NCBI RefSeq assembly: GCF_019429525.1
Contig: NZ_JAHXZL010000006.1
Span: 124,001-188,000, forward strand
Direction: 5' to 3'
Origin: Sphingomonas folli
GTDB lineage: Bacteria; Pseudomonadota; Alphaproteobacteria; Sphingomonadales; Sphingomonadaceae
DNA length: 64,000 nt
The position numbers were made by a program, and so were the translations under genes. Shown piece by piece: positions 1 to 7,938 of the stretch; the first letter of the stretch is position 1; every line of letters starts with the position of its first letter. The notes below the pieces were generated by a model, which was given only the letters and a program-made list of their open reading frames with translations, made no database searches and was not told the origin of the DNA.

Positions 1-189
1 GAGCGCTACACCGTCGCGCATCTGGCCCCCGCCGGGCGCGACGCGCGCGCGCACCTCGAGCACAAGGGGCTGATCGACAGCTGGATGGCGCGCGACTCGG
101 CCGCGCACGCGCGACTGCTCCACGACCATATCGCGGGCACGCTCGCCGACCTGCGCGCGCAGTTCGCCGGCGGCGCGGTCGCCGCGTAG
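1..189 (+). CDS. GntR-family regulator, FCD domain C-terminus (partial)
   Basis: Only the last 62 codons are in the window; the reading frame enters at base 1 and ends with TAG. The tail reads like the last helices of an FCD ligand-binding domain, with the pattern EHKGLIDSWMARD followed by HARLLHDHI, which matches the family signature of an EH, a D-A-x-R-D stretch and a conserved HI before the C-terminus. FCD regulators are metabolite-sensing GntR repressors with an N-terminal winged helix, which would lie left of the window. The next gene is convergent, 10 bases away. The call rests on the tail alone, so the subfamily and ligand cannot be named. Confidence 0.6.
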   Translation, partial: ERYTVAHLAPAGRDARAHLEHKGLIDSWMARDSAAHARLLHDHIAGTLADLRAQFAGGAVAA

Positions 190-199
190 CGCCCTCCCC

Positions 200-1147
200 T
201 CACCCGCAGCCCAGGCTCGCCAGCGTCGCGCGCACCGCCTCCGGCAGCGGCGTGCGCGGCTCCGCGCCCAGGGTCGCGACCAGCCGCGCGTTGTCGAGCC
301 GCACCGGGCGCTCCCACAGGTAGCGCATCTCCATCAGCTCGCGGGGCGTCTCCGCCACCAGCGCGGCGAGACGCAGCTGCCACCAGGGCAGCCGGCGGAT
401 CGGCACCGCGGGATCGCCGAGCACGCGCACGATCGCCTCCACCATCCGCCGCCCATCCGAATCCCAGTGCCCGTCGAGGTGGTAGCGCGCGAGGGCGGGC
501 AGGTCGCCCCGGTCGAGCAGCCGCGCGATCGTCTCGGCCACGTCGGGGAGATAGGCCCAGGCATGGCCCACGCCGCGCTGCCCCGGCTGGCGCACCACCC
601 GCGGGCGCGCGCCCGGCGTCACCAGCCCCTGCGCGAACCAATTGTTCGCCGCGCCCGGGCCGAAGAAGTCGCCCGCGCGCACGATCAGCACCGAGGCCGC
701 GCCGCTCGCCGCCAGCGCCCCGAGACGGCGCTCGAGCTCGACCCGGATCGCGCCCTTGCGCGTGACGGGCGACTGCGGCGAGTCCTCCGCCAGCAGCGGG
801 AAGGCGTCCGGACCGTAATTATAGACGGTGCCCGGCAGCACCACGCGCGCGCCGCACGCGCGCGCCGCGGCGATCGTGCTGTCGAGCATCGGCAGCACCT
901 GCCCCGCCCAGTCGCGGTAGCCCGGCGGGTTGACCGCGTGGACGATCGCCGCCGCCCCCATCGCCGCGGCGGTGACCGCGGCGGCGTCGCGCGCGTCGCC
1001 GCGCACCGCCTCGCAGCGCGGGTCGAGCCGCGCTGCGTCGCCGCGCACCAGCGCCCGGACGCGCCACCCGCCGTCCAGCAGCCGCCGCGCGGTCGCGCCG
1101 CCGATCCCGCCGGTGGCGCCGAGTATCAGGGCCTGTCGCTCGCTCAT
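200..1147 (-). CDS. NAD-dependent epimerase/dehydratase (extended SDR)
   Basis: A 315-residue Rossmann protein with the glycine motif G10-A-T-G13-G-I-G16 directly after the first beta strand, as in atypical or extended short-chain dehydrogenases acting on nucleotide sugars or similar substrates. A YNYGPD segment near residue 115 sits where the family has its catalytic tyrosine region. The start at 1147 is preferred over in-frame ATGs at 1150 and 1165 because AGGAGAAGG lies just upstream of it. The gene is divergent from a LysR regulator with a 92-base spacer, the usual arrangement for a LysR gene and its target. The substrate is unknown; a role in detoxification or sugar metabolism is inference only. 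Confidence 0.8.
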   Translation of the reverse strand: MSERQALILGATGGIGGATARRLLDGGWRVRALVRGDAARLDPRCEAVRGDARDAAAVTAAAMGAAAIVHAVNPPGYRDWAGQVLPMLDSTIAAARACGARVVLPGTVYNYGPDAFPLLAEDSPQSPVTRKGAIRVELERRLGALAASGAASVLIVRAGDFFGPGAANNWFAQGLVTPGARPRVVRQPGQRGVGHAWAYLPDVAETIARLLDRGDLPALARYHLDGHWDSDGRRMVEAIVRVLGDPAVPIRRLPWWQLRLAALVAETPRELMEMRYLWERPVRLDNARLVATLGAEPRTPLPEAVRATLASLGCG

Positions 1148-1239
1148 CATCCTTCTCCTCGTCATGGTCGCGGCGAGGATGGGGGCGTGCGGGATCGACG
1201 AAAATTGCCGAATACCGTGGGTCTGCTATACGCCGATCG
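1148..1239. promoter_or_regulatory. divergent promoter region between SDR gene and lysR
   Basis: The 92-base spacer separates oppositely transcribed genes and must hold both promoters. Bases 1200-1235 are less GC-rich than the surroundings and include AAAATT and a CTATAC stretch. By analogy with other LysR regulators it should contain the T-N11-A type site, but no convincing single dyad was picked out by eye. Confidence 0.35.
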
Positions 1240-2154
1240 ATGAGCCGGGAGCCGAGCTGGGACGTCTATCGCAGCTTCGCCGCGGTGCTGCGCGACCGCT
1301 CGCTCTCGGGCGCGGCGCGCGCGCTGGGGCTGACCCAGCCGAGCGTCGCGCGGCACGTCGCCGCGCTGGAGCGAGCGGTCGGCGGCGCCTTGTTCGTTCG
1401 CTCGCCGCGCGGACTCTCGCCGACCGACCGCGCGCTGGCGCTGCGCCCGCACGCCGAGGCGCTGGTCGCCGCCGCGACCGCGCTGCGGCGCGCGGGGCGT
1501 GGGTCACCCGACGCGCCCGAGGGCGTGGTGCGGGTGAGCGCGAGCCAGGCGGTGGGCGTGTGGCACCTGCCCCCGATCCTCGCCGCGCTGCGCCGCGCGC
1601 ACCCGCGGCTGACGGTCGAGCTGGCGCTGAGCGACTCGGTCGACGACCTGCTGCAGCGTCAGGCCGACGTGGCGGTGCGGATGATCGAGCCGGCACAGCG
1701 GGCGCTGGTGGCGCGGCGGGTCGGCGAGGTGCGGCTCGGCTTCCACGCGCACCGCGACTATCTCGCGCGCCGCGGCACGCCCGCGACCGCGGCCGAGCTG
1801 CGCGACCATGACCTGATCGGCCCCGACACCGAGACCGCGTTCACCCGCGCCGCGGCGCACTGGCTGCCGGGGCTCGACCGCGTCGCCTTCGCGCTGCGCA
1901 CCGACAGCGACGCGGCGCATGTCGCGGCGATCGCGGCGGGGTATGGCATCGGCATCTGCCAGACCGCGGTGGCGCGGCGCGACCCGGCGCTGGTGCGCGT
2001 GCTGCCCGCGGCGCTCGACGTCGCGCTGCCGCTGTGGATCGTGATGCACGAGGACCTTCGCGGGGGCGCGCGCTACCGCGCGGTGTTCGACGCGCTCGCG
2101 ACGGGGCTGGGGCAGGTCGGCGCGGCCGACGCCGCGATCACTGCGCGGGGATGA
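1240..2154 (+). CDS. LysR-family transcriptional regulator
   Basis: A 304-residue protein of normal LysR length. The N-terminal winged helix-turn-helix is clear around residues 18-60: LSGAARALGLTQPSVARHV is a typical recognition region, followed by a linker helix and a periplasmic-binding-protein-like effector domain (about residues 90-295). It resembles the LysR proteins that pair with and control a divergently transcribed oxidoreductase, here the SDR gene at 200-1147. The 3' end overlaps the convergent small secreted protein gene by 17 bases. The inducer is not predictable from the sequence. Confidence 0.9.
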   Translation: MSREPSWDVYRSFAAVLRDRSLSGAARALGLTQPSVARHVAALERAVGGALFVRSPRGLSPTDRALALRPHAEALVAAATALRRAGRGSPDAPEGVVRVSASQAVGVWHLPPILAALRRAHPRLTVELALSDSVDDLLQRQADVAVRMIEPAQRALVARRVGEVRLGFHAHRDYLARRGTPATAAELRDHDLIGPDTETAFTRAAAHWLPGLDRVAFALRTDSDAAHVAAIAAGYGIGICQTAVARRDPALVRVLPAALDVALPLWIVMHEDLRGGARYRAVFDALATGLGQVGAADAAITARG

Positions 2155-2524
2155 AATACGGCGTGTGATGCTCCCACGGCTTCAGGTCGGCGCAGCCGGT
2201 GAGCGCGGTGTTGCCCGCGTGGGTGGTGTCGAAATGCGGCAGCACCTTGCCACCCGCGGTTCGCTGCGTGAGCAGCATCGCGTACCAGGCGGAGCAGGCC
2301 TGCGGGGTGACATCGCCGTCGGCGCTGCTCAGGCTGCAGATCGCCGTGATGACCATGCCGCTGCCGTTCGACACGCCGGTGTAGACGTAGCCGTTGCTGC
2401 CCACGCCCAGATAGGCGTGCGCGTCGGCGTCGCAGTAGAAGGTGGCGGCGTGCGCGACAGGGGCGGGAACACCGGCCGCGACCATCGCCAGCGCCGCCGC
2501 GGCGGCCCGTGACCGAGCGACCAT
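2138..2524 (-). CDS. small secreted cysteine-containing protein (unknown)
   Basis: Encodes 128 residues with a convincing Sec signal peptide: a basic start, an Ala/Val-rich core and an AHA cleavage site near residue 26. The mature domain of about 100 residues has four cysteines, enough for two disulfides, and ends with a YFI segment. The layout, with a C-x-x-W-Y-A-M-L-L stretch, a following strand, and a late Cys before PYFI, recalls small secreted OB-fold proteins, but this is pattern resemblance only. Its ATG shares base 2524 with the TGA of the upstream YD-repeat gene (TGATG), so the two are translationally coupled. It overlaps lysR antisense by 17 bases. Confidence 0.65.
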   Translation of the reverse strand: MVARSRAAAAALAMVAAGVPAPVAHAATFYCDADAHAYLGVGSNGYVYTGVSNGSGMVITAICSLSSADGDVTPQACSAWYAMLLTQRTAGGKVLPHFDTTHAGNTALTGCADLKPWEHHTPYFIPAQ

Positions 2525-2850
2525 CAGGAATTCCCATCCAACGGGATGATCGTGAAGCCGTTCAGCGGCACGACCACCACGCCGCTCGGCCTCACCACGG
2601 CCGCGCCGTCGCCGCCGTCGCCGCCGTCGCCGTCGTCGGTGCGCCCCGCGCCGGTCACCGTGTAGCTCGTGCGGTTGCCGGCCGGATCGTACTGAACCTT
2701 GGTCTCGACGGTCGCCCCGTCGGAGGTGACGTCGCTCTGCACCAGCCGCCCCAGCGCGTCATAGGTGTAGGTGGTGGTGTTGGCCGGCGGGGTCTGCGCC
2801 GCGGCCGGTCCCGCGAGCAGGGCGAGCGGCAGGAGAATGAGGGATCGCAC
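2524..2850 (-). CDS. mini YD-repeat (RHS-type) secreted protein
   Basis: A 108-residue protein with a signal peptide (cleavage after PAAAQ, about residue 19) and two YD/RHS-like repeats: TYTYDALGRLVQ and VQYDPAGNRTSYTVTG. Full RHS proteins are over 1000 residues with dozens of repeats and a C-terminal toxin; this one has only two, then an Asp/Gly-rich linker (residues about 72-83) and a hydrophobic VVVVPLNGFTIIPL tail. The start is GTG at 2850 with GGAAGG upstream. It is either a remnant of an RHS gene or one of the short stand-alone YD proteins. Translational coupling to the secreted protein downstream argues for a functional pair. Confidence 0.65.
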   Translation of the reverse strand: MRSLILLPLALLAGPAAAQTPPANTTTYTYDALGRLVQSDVTSDGATVETKVQYDPAGNRTSYTVTGAGRTDDGDGGDGGDGAAVVRPSGVVVVPLNGFTIIPLDGNS

Positions 2851-3047
2851 GGGAGCCTTCCGTCGCAGCCTAGATCATCTCCATCATAGAGGGAGCCCGG
2901 GCACGACGGCGTCATGGTCGCTGTGCCTGACGCAGAACGCCGGTCGAGCCCGCTGGCCAGTCCGCCGGCCGATCGAACCGCCGGCCCGCCCCACGGTAAG
3001 GCGGCCGCGCCGTCCTATGATGGAGTCAAAAACCGGGAGGTCGCACG

Positions 3048-3425
3048 ATGTTCAGCCCTTGTCACCGCCTCGTCAGCGCGGTCTCCGCCGGTCGGGGGTG
3101 CGCCTACGGCGCGCTCGCGCTCGCCGCTCTCGCGGCGACACCCGCGGCGGCGGACAACAGCTACAATATGAACAGTGGGGGGCAACTCAGCGAGGTGCTG
3201 ACCTACACGGGCGATACGACCATCCTGTTCGCCTTCGCACACATGCCCAAGGTGCCGAACTGCACGGGCCGGTACTTCGTCATCCCCGGCGACCAGGGTC
3301 TGGCGCGACAGCAGGAACTCAGCCGCCTGCTCACGGCCTATGCGACGCACGAGTCGATCAACATCGGCTACGACGGCCAGACCTGCGGCCCAGGCGGCTA
3401 TATCATGGTGCATCGCGTCGGCTGA
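3048..3425 (+). CDS. small secreted protein (unknown)
   Basis: Encodes 125 residues with a long signal peptide ending in PAAA near residue 35. The mature part has two cysteines (NCTGRY and QTCGPGG) and a segment with LSRLLTAYAT followed by INIGYD. This loosely parallels the LL-x(n)-FD-x(n)-C layout of the secreted protein at 2138-2524, so the two may share a fold although overall identity is low. GGGAGG is placed well before the ATG. It lies divergent from the YD-repeat gene, across a 197-base spacer, and directly upstream of ctaB on the same strand. Function unknown. Confidence 0.65.
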   Translation: MFSPCHRLVSAVSAGRGCAYGALALAALAATPAAADNSYNMNSGGQLSEVLTYTGDTTILFAFAHMPKVPNCTGRYFVIPGDQGLARQQELSRLLTAYATHESINIGYDGQTCGPGGYIMVHRVG

Positions 3426-3481
3426 GAAGCCGACCGCGCGCCCTTTCCCTCGCTCCCACGGCGGAGTAGGAGCGACGGGCG

Positions 3482-4381
3482 ATGACCACCGCCGCTCCCC
3501 TCCTGCCCCCGGCCGACTGGCGCGACTTCCTCGCGCTGACCAAGCCGCGCGTGATGACGCTGGTGGTGTTCACCGGCCTGTGCGGCATGCTCGCGGCGCC
3601 GGTGGCGGTCGACCCGGTGCTGGGCTTCACCGCGATCCTGTGCATCGCGCTAGGCGCGGGCGCGGCGGGGGCGCTCAACCAATGGTATGAGGCCGATCTC
3701 GACGCGGTGATGAAGCGCACCGCGGCGCGGCCGCTGCCCGCCGGACGGATGGAGCGCCAATCGGCGCTGCACTTCGGCGTCGGGCTCGGCGCCTTCTCGG
3801 TGATCCTGATGGGGCTGGCGGTGAACCTCGCCGCCGCGGCCATCCTCGCCGTCTCGATCCTGTTCTACGTGCTGATCTACACCGTGTGGCTGAAGCGCCG
3901 CACGCCGCAGAACATCGTGATCGGCGGCGCCGCAGGCGCCTTCCCGCCGCTGATCGGCTGGGCCGCGGCGACGGGCGAGGTGGCGCTGCTGCCGCTGCTG
4001 CTGTTCGCTTTGGTGTTCCTGTGGACCCCGCCGCATTTCTGGGCGCTCGCGCTGTTCGTGAAGACCGATTACGCCAACGCGGGCGTGCCGATGCTCCCCG
4101 TCGTGGCGGGCGAGCGCGTGACGCGGCGCCAGATCGGGCTGTACACCATCCCGATGGCGCTGGTGGCGGTGGCGCCCTGGCCGCTCGGGCTGGCGGGGCC
4201 GGTCTACGGCGTGGTGGCGACCGCGATGACCGCGGTGTTCGCGCTGCTCGCCGCCCTGGTCGCCGCCGGGCGGACCAGCGCGGTGAGGCCGATGCGCCAC
4301 GAGAAGCAGCTGTTCGGCTTCTCGATCCTGTACCTGTTCGTCGTGTTCGGAGCGCTCGTGGTGGATCGGTGGGTGGCATGA
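3482..4381 (+). CDS. ctaB: protoheme IX farnesyltransferase (heme O synthase)
   Basis: CtaB transfers a farnesyl group to heme B to make heme O, the precursor of heme A for cytochrome c oxidase. The 299-residue product is an integral membrane UbiA-family prenyltransferase with about eight hydrophobic segments. The prenyl-diphosphate site is visible as N-Q-W-Y-E-A-D-L-D near residue 63, and the second Asp-rich region is near KTDYANAG. The start has AGGAG upstream. It opens a tightly packed oxidase assembly operon: the next gene overlaps it by four bases (ATGA). The usual upstream partners ctaC and ctaD (subunits II and I) are absent here. Confidence 0.95.
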   Translation: MTTAAPLLPPADWRDFLALTKPRVMTLVVFTGLCGMLAAPVAVDPVLGFTAILCIALGAGAAGALNQWYEADLDAVMKRTAARPLPAGRMERQSALHFGVGLGAFSVILMGLAVNLAAAAILAVSILFYVLIYTVWLKRRTPQNIVIGGAAGAFPPLIGWAAATGEVALLPLLLFALVFLWTPPHFWALALFVKTDYANAGVPMLPVVAGERVTRRQIGLYTIPMALVAVAPWPLGLAGPVYGVVATAMTAVFALLAALVAAGRTSAVRPMRHEKQLFGFSILYLFVVFGALVVDRWVA

Positions 4382-4515
4382 CGCCGGAGGAACAGCGACT
4401 CGTCCAGCAGCGGCAGAGGGCGCGCGCGATCGTGGTGGCGCTGCTGCTCGCCGCCTTCGTGGTGCTGATCTTCTTCATCACCATCGCCAAGATCCACCAG
4501 GGCATGGGGCATTGA
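4378..4515 (+). CDS. small single-pass membrane protein of the cox operon
   Basis: A 45-residue ORF that overlaps ctaB by four bases (ATGA) and is itself overlapped by ctaG (TTGA). After a charged, Glu/Arg-rich N-terminus it has one transmembrane helix ([16 protein letters not shown]) and a short basic and His-containing tail. Small single-pass proteins are regularly found between ctaB and ctaG in alphaproteobacteria; they are usually annotated as hypothetical or as oxidase accessory proteins. Position and coupling support a role in oxidase assembly, but this is inference. Confidence 0.75.
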   Translation: MTPEEQRLVQQRQRARAIVVALLLAAFVVLIFFITIAKIHQGMGH

Positions 4516-5069
4516 GCGCGCGATCGTTCCTGGGGCTCTCGCGCACGGGCCGCACCGCGCTGCTGGCGGTGCTGGGCATCTGCTTCATGACCGGGCTCGC
4601 CTTCGCCAGCGTGCCGCTCTACCGCCTGTTCTGCCAGGCGACCGGGCTCAACGGCACCACCGGCCGCGCCGAGCGCGCGCCGGGCGGCGTGCACCGCTCG
4701 ATCACGATCGCGTTCGACGCCAACACCAGCCCCAAGCTGCCGTGGCGCTTCCAGCCCGAGCGCGAGCAGGAGGTGGTGGAGATCGGCGCGCGCGACATGG
4801 CCTTCTTCGCCGCCACCAGCCGCGCCGCGCAGGAGACCACGGGCACCGCGACCTACAACGTCACCCCCGCCATCGCGGGCAAGTATTTCACCAAGATCCA
4901 GTGCTTCTGCTTCACCCAGCAGACGCTGAAGGCGGGCGAGTCGCAGCGCATGCCGGTGATCTTCTACGTCGACCCCGCGATCCTCACCGATCCGGACACC
5001 AAGGACGTGCAGACGATCACGCTCTCCTACACATTTTACCCGGTGGATTCCGCCGGGCGAGCGGGCTAG
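4512..5069 (+). CDS. ctaG: cytochrome c oxidase assembly protein CtaG/Cox11
   Basis: Delivers copper to the CuB centre of subunit I of the aa3 oxidase. The 185-residue product has one N-terminal membrane anchor (about residues 15-37) and a periplasmic Ig-like domain. The copper-binding motif CFCF is intact in IQCFCFTQQTL. The TTG start overlaps the previous stop as TTGA, the usual coupled arrangement in this operon. Length is as expected for alphaproteobacterial CtaG. Confidence 0.95.
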   Translation: MSARSFLGLSRTGRTALLAVLGICFMTGLAFASVPLYRLFCQATGLNGTTGRAERAPGGVHRSITIAFDANTSPKLPWRFQPEREQEVVEIGARDMAFFAATSRAAQETTGTATYNVTPAIAGKYFTKIQCFCFTQQTLKAGESQRMPVIFYVDPAILTDPDTKDVQTITLSYTFYPVDSAGRAG

Positions 5070-5104
5070 ACGAGAGCCGATAAGCGTAACGGGGAGAGCC
5101 GCGC

Positions 5105-6016
5105 ATGGCGGGTGCCAAGAACCACGAGTACCACATCCTGCCGCCCAGCCCCTGGCCGCTGCTCAGCTCGATGGCGGCGCTGGTGCTGGCGACCGGTGGC
5201 ATCATGTACATGCACTCGGCGACGGCGGGGGGCTGGGTCTTCCTGATCGGCCTCGCCGCGGTGCTGTTCTGCATGTACGGCTGGTGGCACCAGGTGATCC
5301 GCGAGGCGCACGCCGGCGACCATACGCCGGTGGTGCAGCTCCACTTCCGCTACGGCATGATCCTGTTCATCGCCTCGGAGGTGATGTTCTTCGTCGGCTG
5401 GTTCTGGGCCTTCTTCGACTTCTCGCTGTTCCCCACCGCCATGTCGTTCGTCGACGGCCAGGTGGAGCGCGCCGCCGAGGGGGCCGCGGCGATCGCCGCG
5501 CAATGGCCGCCCAAGGGGCTGGAGGTCATCGACCCGTTCGAGTTCCCGCTGCTCAACACGCTGATCCTGCTGTGCTCGGGCACGACCATCACCTGGGCGC
5601 ACCACGCGCTGATCCACGACCAGCGCGGCGGCGAGAAGCGCGGCTTCTGGGGCCTGCTCGGCGTGGGCGACCGCGACGGCGTGCTCAAGGGACTGTGGGC
5701 GACGGTGGCGCTGGGCGTGCTGTTCAGCAGCATCCAGGCCTATGAGTACATGCACGCGCCCTTCCCGTTCAAGGGCATCAACTACGGCGCCGCCTTCTTC
5801 ATGGCGACCGGCTTCCACGGCTTCCACGTGCTGGTCGGCACGATCTTCCTGATCGTGAACCTGATCCGCGCGTACAACGGCGCCTTCACGCCGCGCCAGC
5901 ATTTCGGCTTCGAGGCAGCGGCCTGGTACTGGCATTTCGTCGACGTGGTGTGGCTGTTCCTGTTCGTCACCATCTACGTCTGGGGCGGCTGGGGCGCGCC
6001 GGTCCACGCGGGCTGA
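5105..6016 (+). CDS. ctaE: cytochrome c oxidase subunit III
   Basis: Subunit III of the aa3-type oxidase, an integral membrane protein that stabilises subunit I and its proton uptake. The 303 residues contain about seven membrane segments and the family hallmarks HDHTPVVQ-like and RYGMILFIASEVMFFVGWFW-type helix III with its conserved Glu, and the C-terminal FEAAAWYWHFVDVVWL. GGGGAG precedes the ATG. It follows ctaG by 35 bases in the same operon. Confidence 0.97.
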   Translation: MAGAKNHEYHILPPSPWPLLSSMAALVLATGGIMYMHSATAGGWVFLIGLAAVLFCMYGWWHQVIREAHAGDHTPVVQLHFRYGMILFIASEVMFFVGWFWAFFDFSLFPTAMSFVDGQVERAAEGAAAIAAQWPPKGLEVIDPFEFPLLNTLILLCSGTTITWAHHALIHDQRGGEKRGFWGLLGVGDRDGVLKGLWATVALGVLFSSIQAYEYMHAPFPFKGINYGAAFFMATGFHGFHVLVGTIFLIVNLIRAYNGAFTPRQHFGFEAAAWYWHFVDVVWLFLFVTIYVWGGWGAPVHAG

Positions 6017-6023
6017 GGCGCGC

Positions 6024-6416
6024 GTGACCGACCCCGGGCGGGACGCGCCCCCCGGGAGGGTCACACCGCGCCCGCTCGACGTCGGTCTCAAGGGCCTCTG
6101 CCCGCGCTGCGGCGCGCCGACCTTGTTCGCGGGGCTGCTGCGCTTCGCCGACCGGTGCCGCGCCTGCGGGCTGCGCCTCGCCGAGTTCAACGTCGGCGAC
6201 GGCCCGGCCGCTTTCCTCACCCTGATCTGGGGCACGATCGTGGTCGCGCTGGCGATCGCGCTCGAGCTCTCGATGGCACCGCCCTGGTGGGTCCATGCGC
6301 TGCTCTGGGTGCCGCTGACGCTCGCCGGCGTGGTCGGCTCGCTGCGGCTGGCCAAGGGCTGGCTGATCGCGGCCGAATATCGCAACGCCGCGCGCGAGGG
6401 GCGGGTGGCGGAATGA
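6024..6416 (+). CDS. DUF983 zinc-ribbon membrane protein
   Basis: A 130-residue protein with an N-terminal CPRCG and CRACG pair forming a likely zinc ribbon (residues about 25-50), then two transmembrane segments. DUF983 proteins lie between ctaE and surf1 in many alphaproteobacteria, which ties them to oxidase biogenesis, though no biochemical role is established. It starts with GTG seven bases after ctaE and overlaps surf1 by ATGA. Confidence 0.9.
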   Translation: MTDPGRDAPPGRVTPRPLDVGLKGLCPRCGAPTLFAGLLRFADRCRACGLRLAEFNVGDGPAAFLTLIWGTIVVALAIALELSMAPPWWVHALLWVPLTLAGVVGSLRLAKGWLIAAEYRNAAREGRVAE

Positions 6417-7042
6417 GGCGCGTGCCGGTCGTGCCGACGCTGCTGGTCGCACTCGCCGCGGCGGCGATGGTGGCGCTGGGGCTGTGGCAATTGCTCGAGC
6501 GCCGGCCGCAGAAAGAGGCGCTGCTGGCGCAGCTCGCCGCCAACCCGACCAAGCCGCCGGTCGCCTTCCCGCGCTTCCCCGACGAGACGTTGCTGTTCCG
6601 GCGGGCGAGCGCCTTCTGCCTCGAGCCGGTGGCGTTCGAGCGCGCCGGCGCGGGCGCGGCGGGCTTCCGCGTCATCGCGGTATGCCGCACCGGCGCGGAG
6701 GGGCCGGGGCTGCGCGTCCAGCTCGGCACCACGCGCGACGCCAAGGCGACAGCGGCGTGGCGCGGCGGAGAGGTCAGCGGCTGGATCGCGCACGCCCCCG
6801 ACGCGCGCCCGCTGATCGCGACGGTGACGGCGCCGCGCGCGCGCGAGCTGATGCTGGTGAGCGACCGACCCGCGGCGGGGCTGGCGGCGAACGCGCCGCC
6901 CGACCCGTCGAGCGTGCCCAACAACCACCTCGCCTATGCGGTGCAGTGGTTCCTGTTCGCGGGCGTCGCGGTGGTGGTGTACGTCGTCGCACTGAGGCGG
7001 CGGGGGGACGGGCGGACGAACCCTCAAGATCCTCCCCCCTAG
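6413..7042 (+). CDS. SURF1-family oxidase assembly protein
   Basis: A 209-residue SURF1 protein, which helps insert heme A into subunit I. It has the two expected transmembrane helices, one at the N-terminus and one near the end, and the family signature NNHLAYAVQWFLFA just before the second helix. The ATG overlaps the DUF983 stop (ATGA). The last residues (Gln-Asp-Pro-Pro-Pro) and the TAG stop are encoded inside a family 1 palindromic repeat that begins at 7028, so the element has replaced the native 3' end of the gene. Confidence 0.9.
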   Translation: MRRVPVVPTLLVALAAAAMVALGLWQLLERRPQKEALLAQLAANPTKPPVAFPRFPDETLLFRRASAFCLEPVAFERAGAGAAGFRVIAVCRTGAEGPGLRVQLGTTRDAKATAAWRGGEVSGWIAHAPDARPLIATVTAPRARELMLVSDRPAAGLAANAPPDPSSVPNNHLAYAVQWFLFAGVAVVVYVVALRRRGDGRTNPQDPPP

Positions 7043-7166
7043 CGGGGAGGGGGACCGCCGGCCGGAGGCCGGTGGTGGAGGGGACTCTCCACGCGGCGCA
7101 CCGCCCGCGGTAGCCCCCCTCCACCACCGCTTCGCGGCGGTCCCCCTTCCCGTGCCGGGGAGGATT
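7028..7166. repeat. family 1 palindromic element, copy A
   Basis: A roughly 139-base inverted-repeat unit. Each arm carries two nested hairpins: an outer one of the CTCCCC-GGGGAG type next to GATCC, and an inner one beside GGTGGAGGGG. The right arm mirrors the left and ends in GGGGAGGATT. The same layout recurs at 9299, 25986, 45531 and 62518. The left end overlaps the last codons of surf1. It lies between convergent genes and may act as a bidirectional terminator. Confidence 0.85.
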
Positions 7167-7182
7167 GTTTCACCTCACCCGC

Positions 7183-7938
7183 TCAGATCCCCGCCCACCA
7201 GTCGTAGTCGACATTGTCTTCCCAATAGCCGCCGCGGCCCTTGCCGACGCCCGCGAGCGACTCCACCGCGGTGACCCGCATCAGAAATTTGGCCTGCTTG
7301 TAGCCGAGCTGGCGCTCGACCCGCAGCCGCAGCGGCGCGCCGTGGCCGACGTCGAGGAAGCGGTCGTTCATCGCCCAGGCGAGGATCGTCTGCGGGTGGA
7401 AAGCGTCCACCAGGTCGATCGACTCGTAATAGGGGGCGCCGCCGTAATAGTCGGCGCAGGTGAAGACGAGGTAGCGCGCGCGGTCGCTCAGCCCCGCGGC
7501 GCGGAGCACGTCGCCGAGCCGCGGCCCCTGCCACTTGCCGATCGCGCTCCACCCCTCGACGCAGTCGTGGCGCGTGATCTGCGCGCGCTGGGGGAAGGCA
7601 CCGAGGTCGCTCAGCGACAGCGCGAGCGGGCGCCCCACCAGCCCGTCGACCGCCAGCCGCCAGTCGGCGAACCGCCCGGCGCGCAGGCTGGCATAAGCGT
7701 CGGTGCCGGGGTCGCGCGTGCCGTTGGTGCGGAAGCGCGGCGACATCTGATCGGAACGGAACTCGGGCGCGAGCGCGCCGCGGTCGAACAGAGCGCGCTG
7801 CAGCCCGCGATGGATGTCCTCGCCCTTGAACAGGATGGTGCGGACCTCCGGCCGCTGGATGACGCGGTCGCACGCGCCGAGCAGCAGCGCGCTCCCCCCG
7901 GCCGCGCCGCGCGCGAGCAGCTGGCGCCGACGCCACAT
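7183..7938 (-). CDS. molybdopterin-dependent oxidoreductase (sulfite oxidase/MsrP fold), Tat lipoprotein
   Basis: A 251-residue catalytic subunit of the YedY/MsrP-like group, which binds the molybdopterin cofactor and reduces small oxidised substrates in the periplasm. The N-terminus has a twin-arginine start (WRRRQLLARGA) and a lipobox ending in LLGAC, so it appears to be a Tat-exported lipoprotein. The presumed Mo-ligating cysteine is in HDCVEGWSAIGKW. The ATG shares its A with the stop of the upstream cytochrome b gene (TGATG), indicating a two-subunit complex fed from the quinone pool. It is shorter than E. coli MsrP; the substrate is not certain. Confidence 0.85.
   Translation of the reverse strand: MWRRRQLLARGAAGGSALLLGACDRVIQRPEVRTILFKGEDIHRGLQRALFDRGALAPEFRSDQMSPRFRTNGTRDPGTDAYASLRAGRFADWRLAVDGLVGRPLALSLSDLGAFPQRAQITRHDCVEGWSAIGKWQGPRLGDVLRAAGLSDRARYLVFTCADYYGGAPYYESIDLVDAFHPQTILAWAMNDRFLDVGHGAPLRLRVERQLGYKQAKFLMRVTAVESLAGVGKGRGGYWEDNVDYDWWAGI

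Noticed and set aside
5066..7027. A 653-codon minus-strand frame across ctaE, the DUF983 gene and surf1
   Set aside because: Three recognised genes with coupled starts occupy the + strand here.
7028..7166. Family 1 repeats read as insertion sequences
   Set aside because: The units are only about 140 bases, contain no ORF and carry no clear target duplication, so they are non-autonomous palindromes at most.
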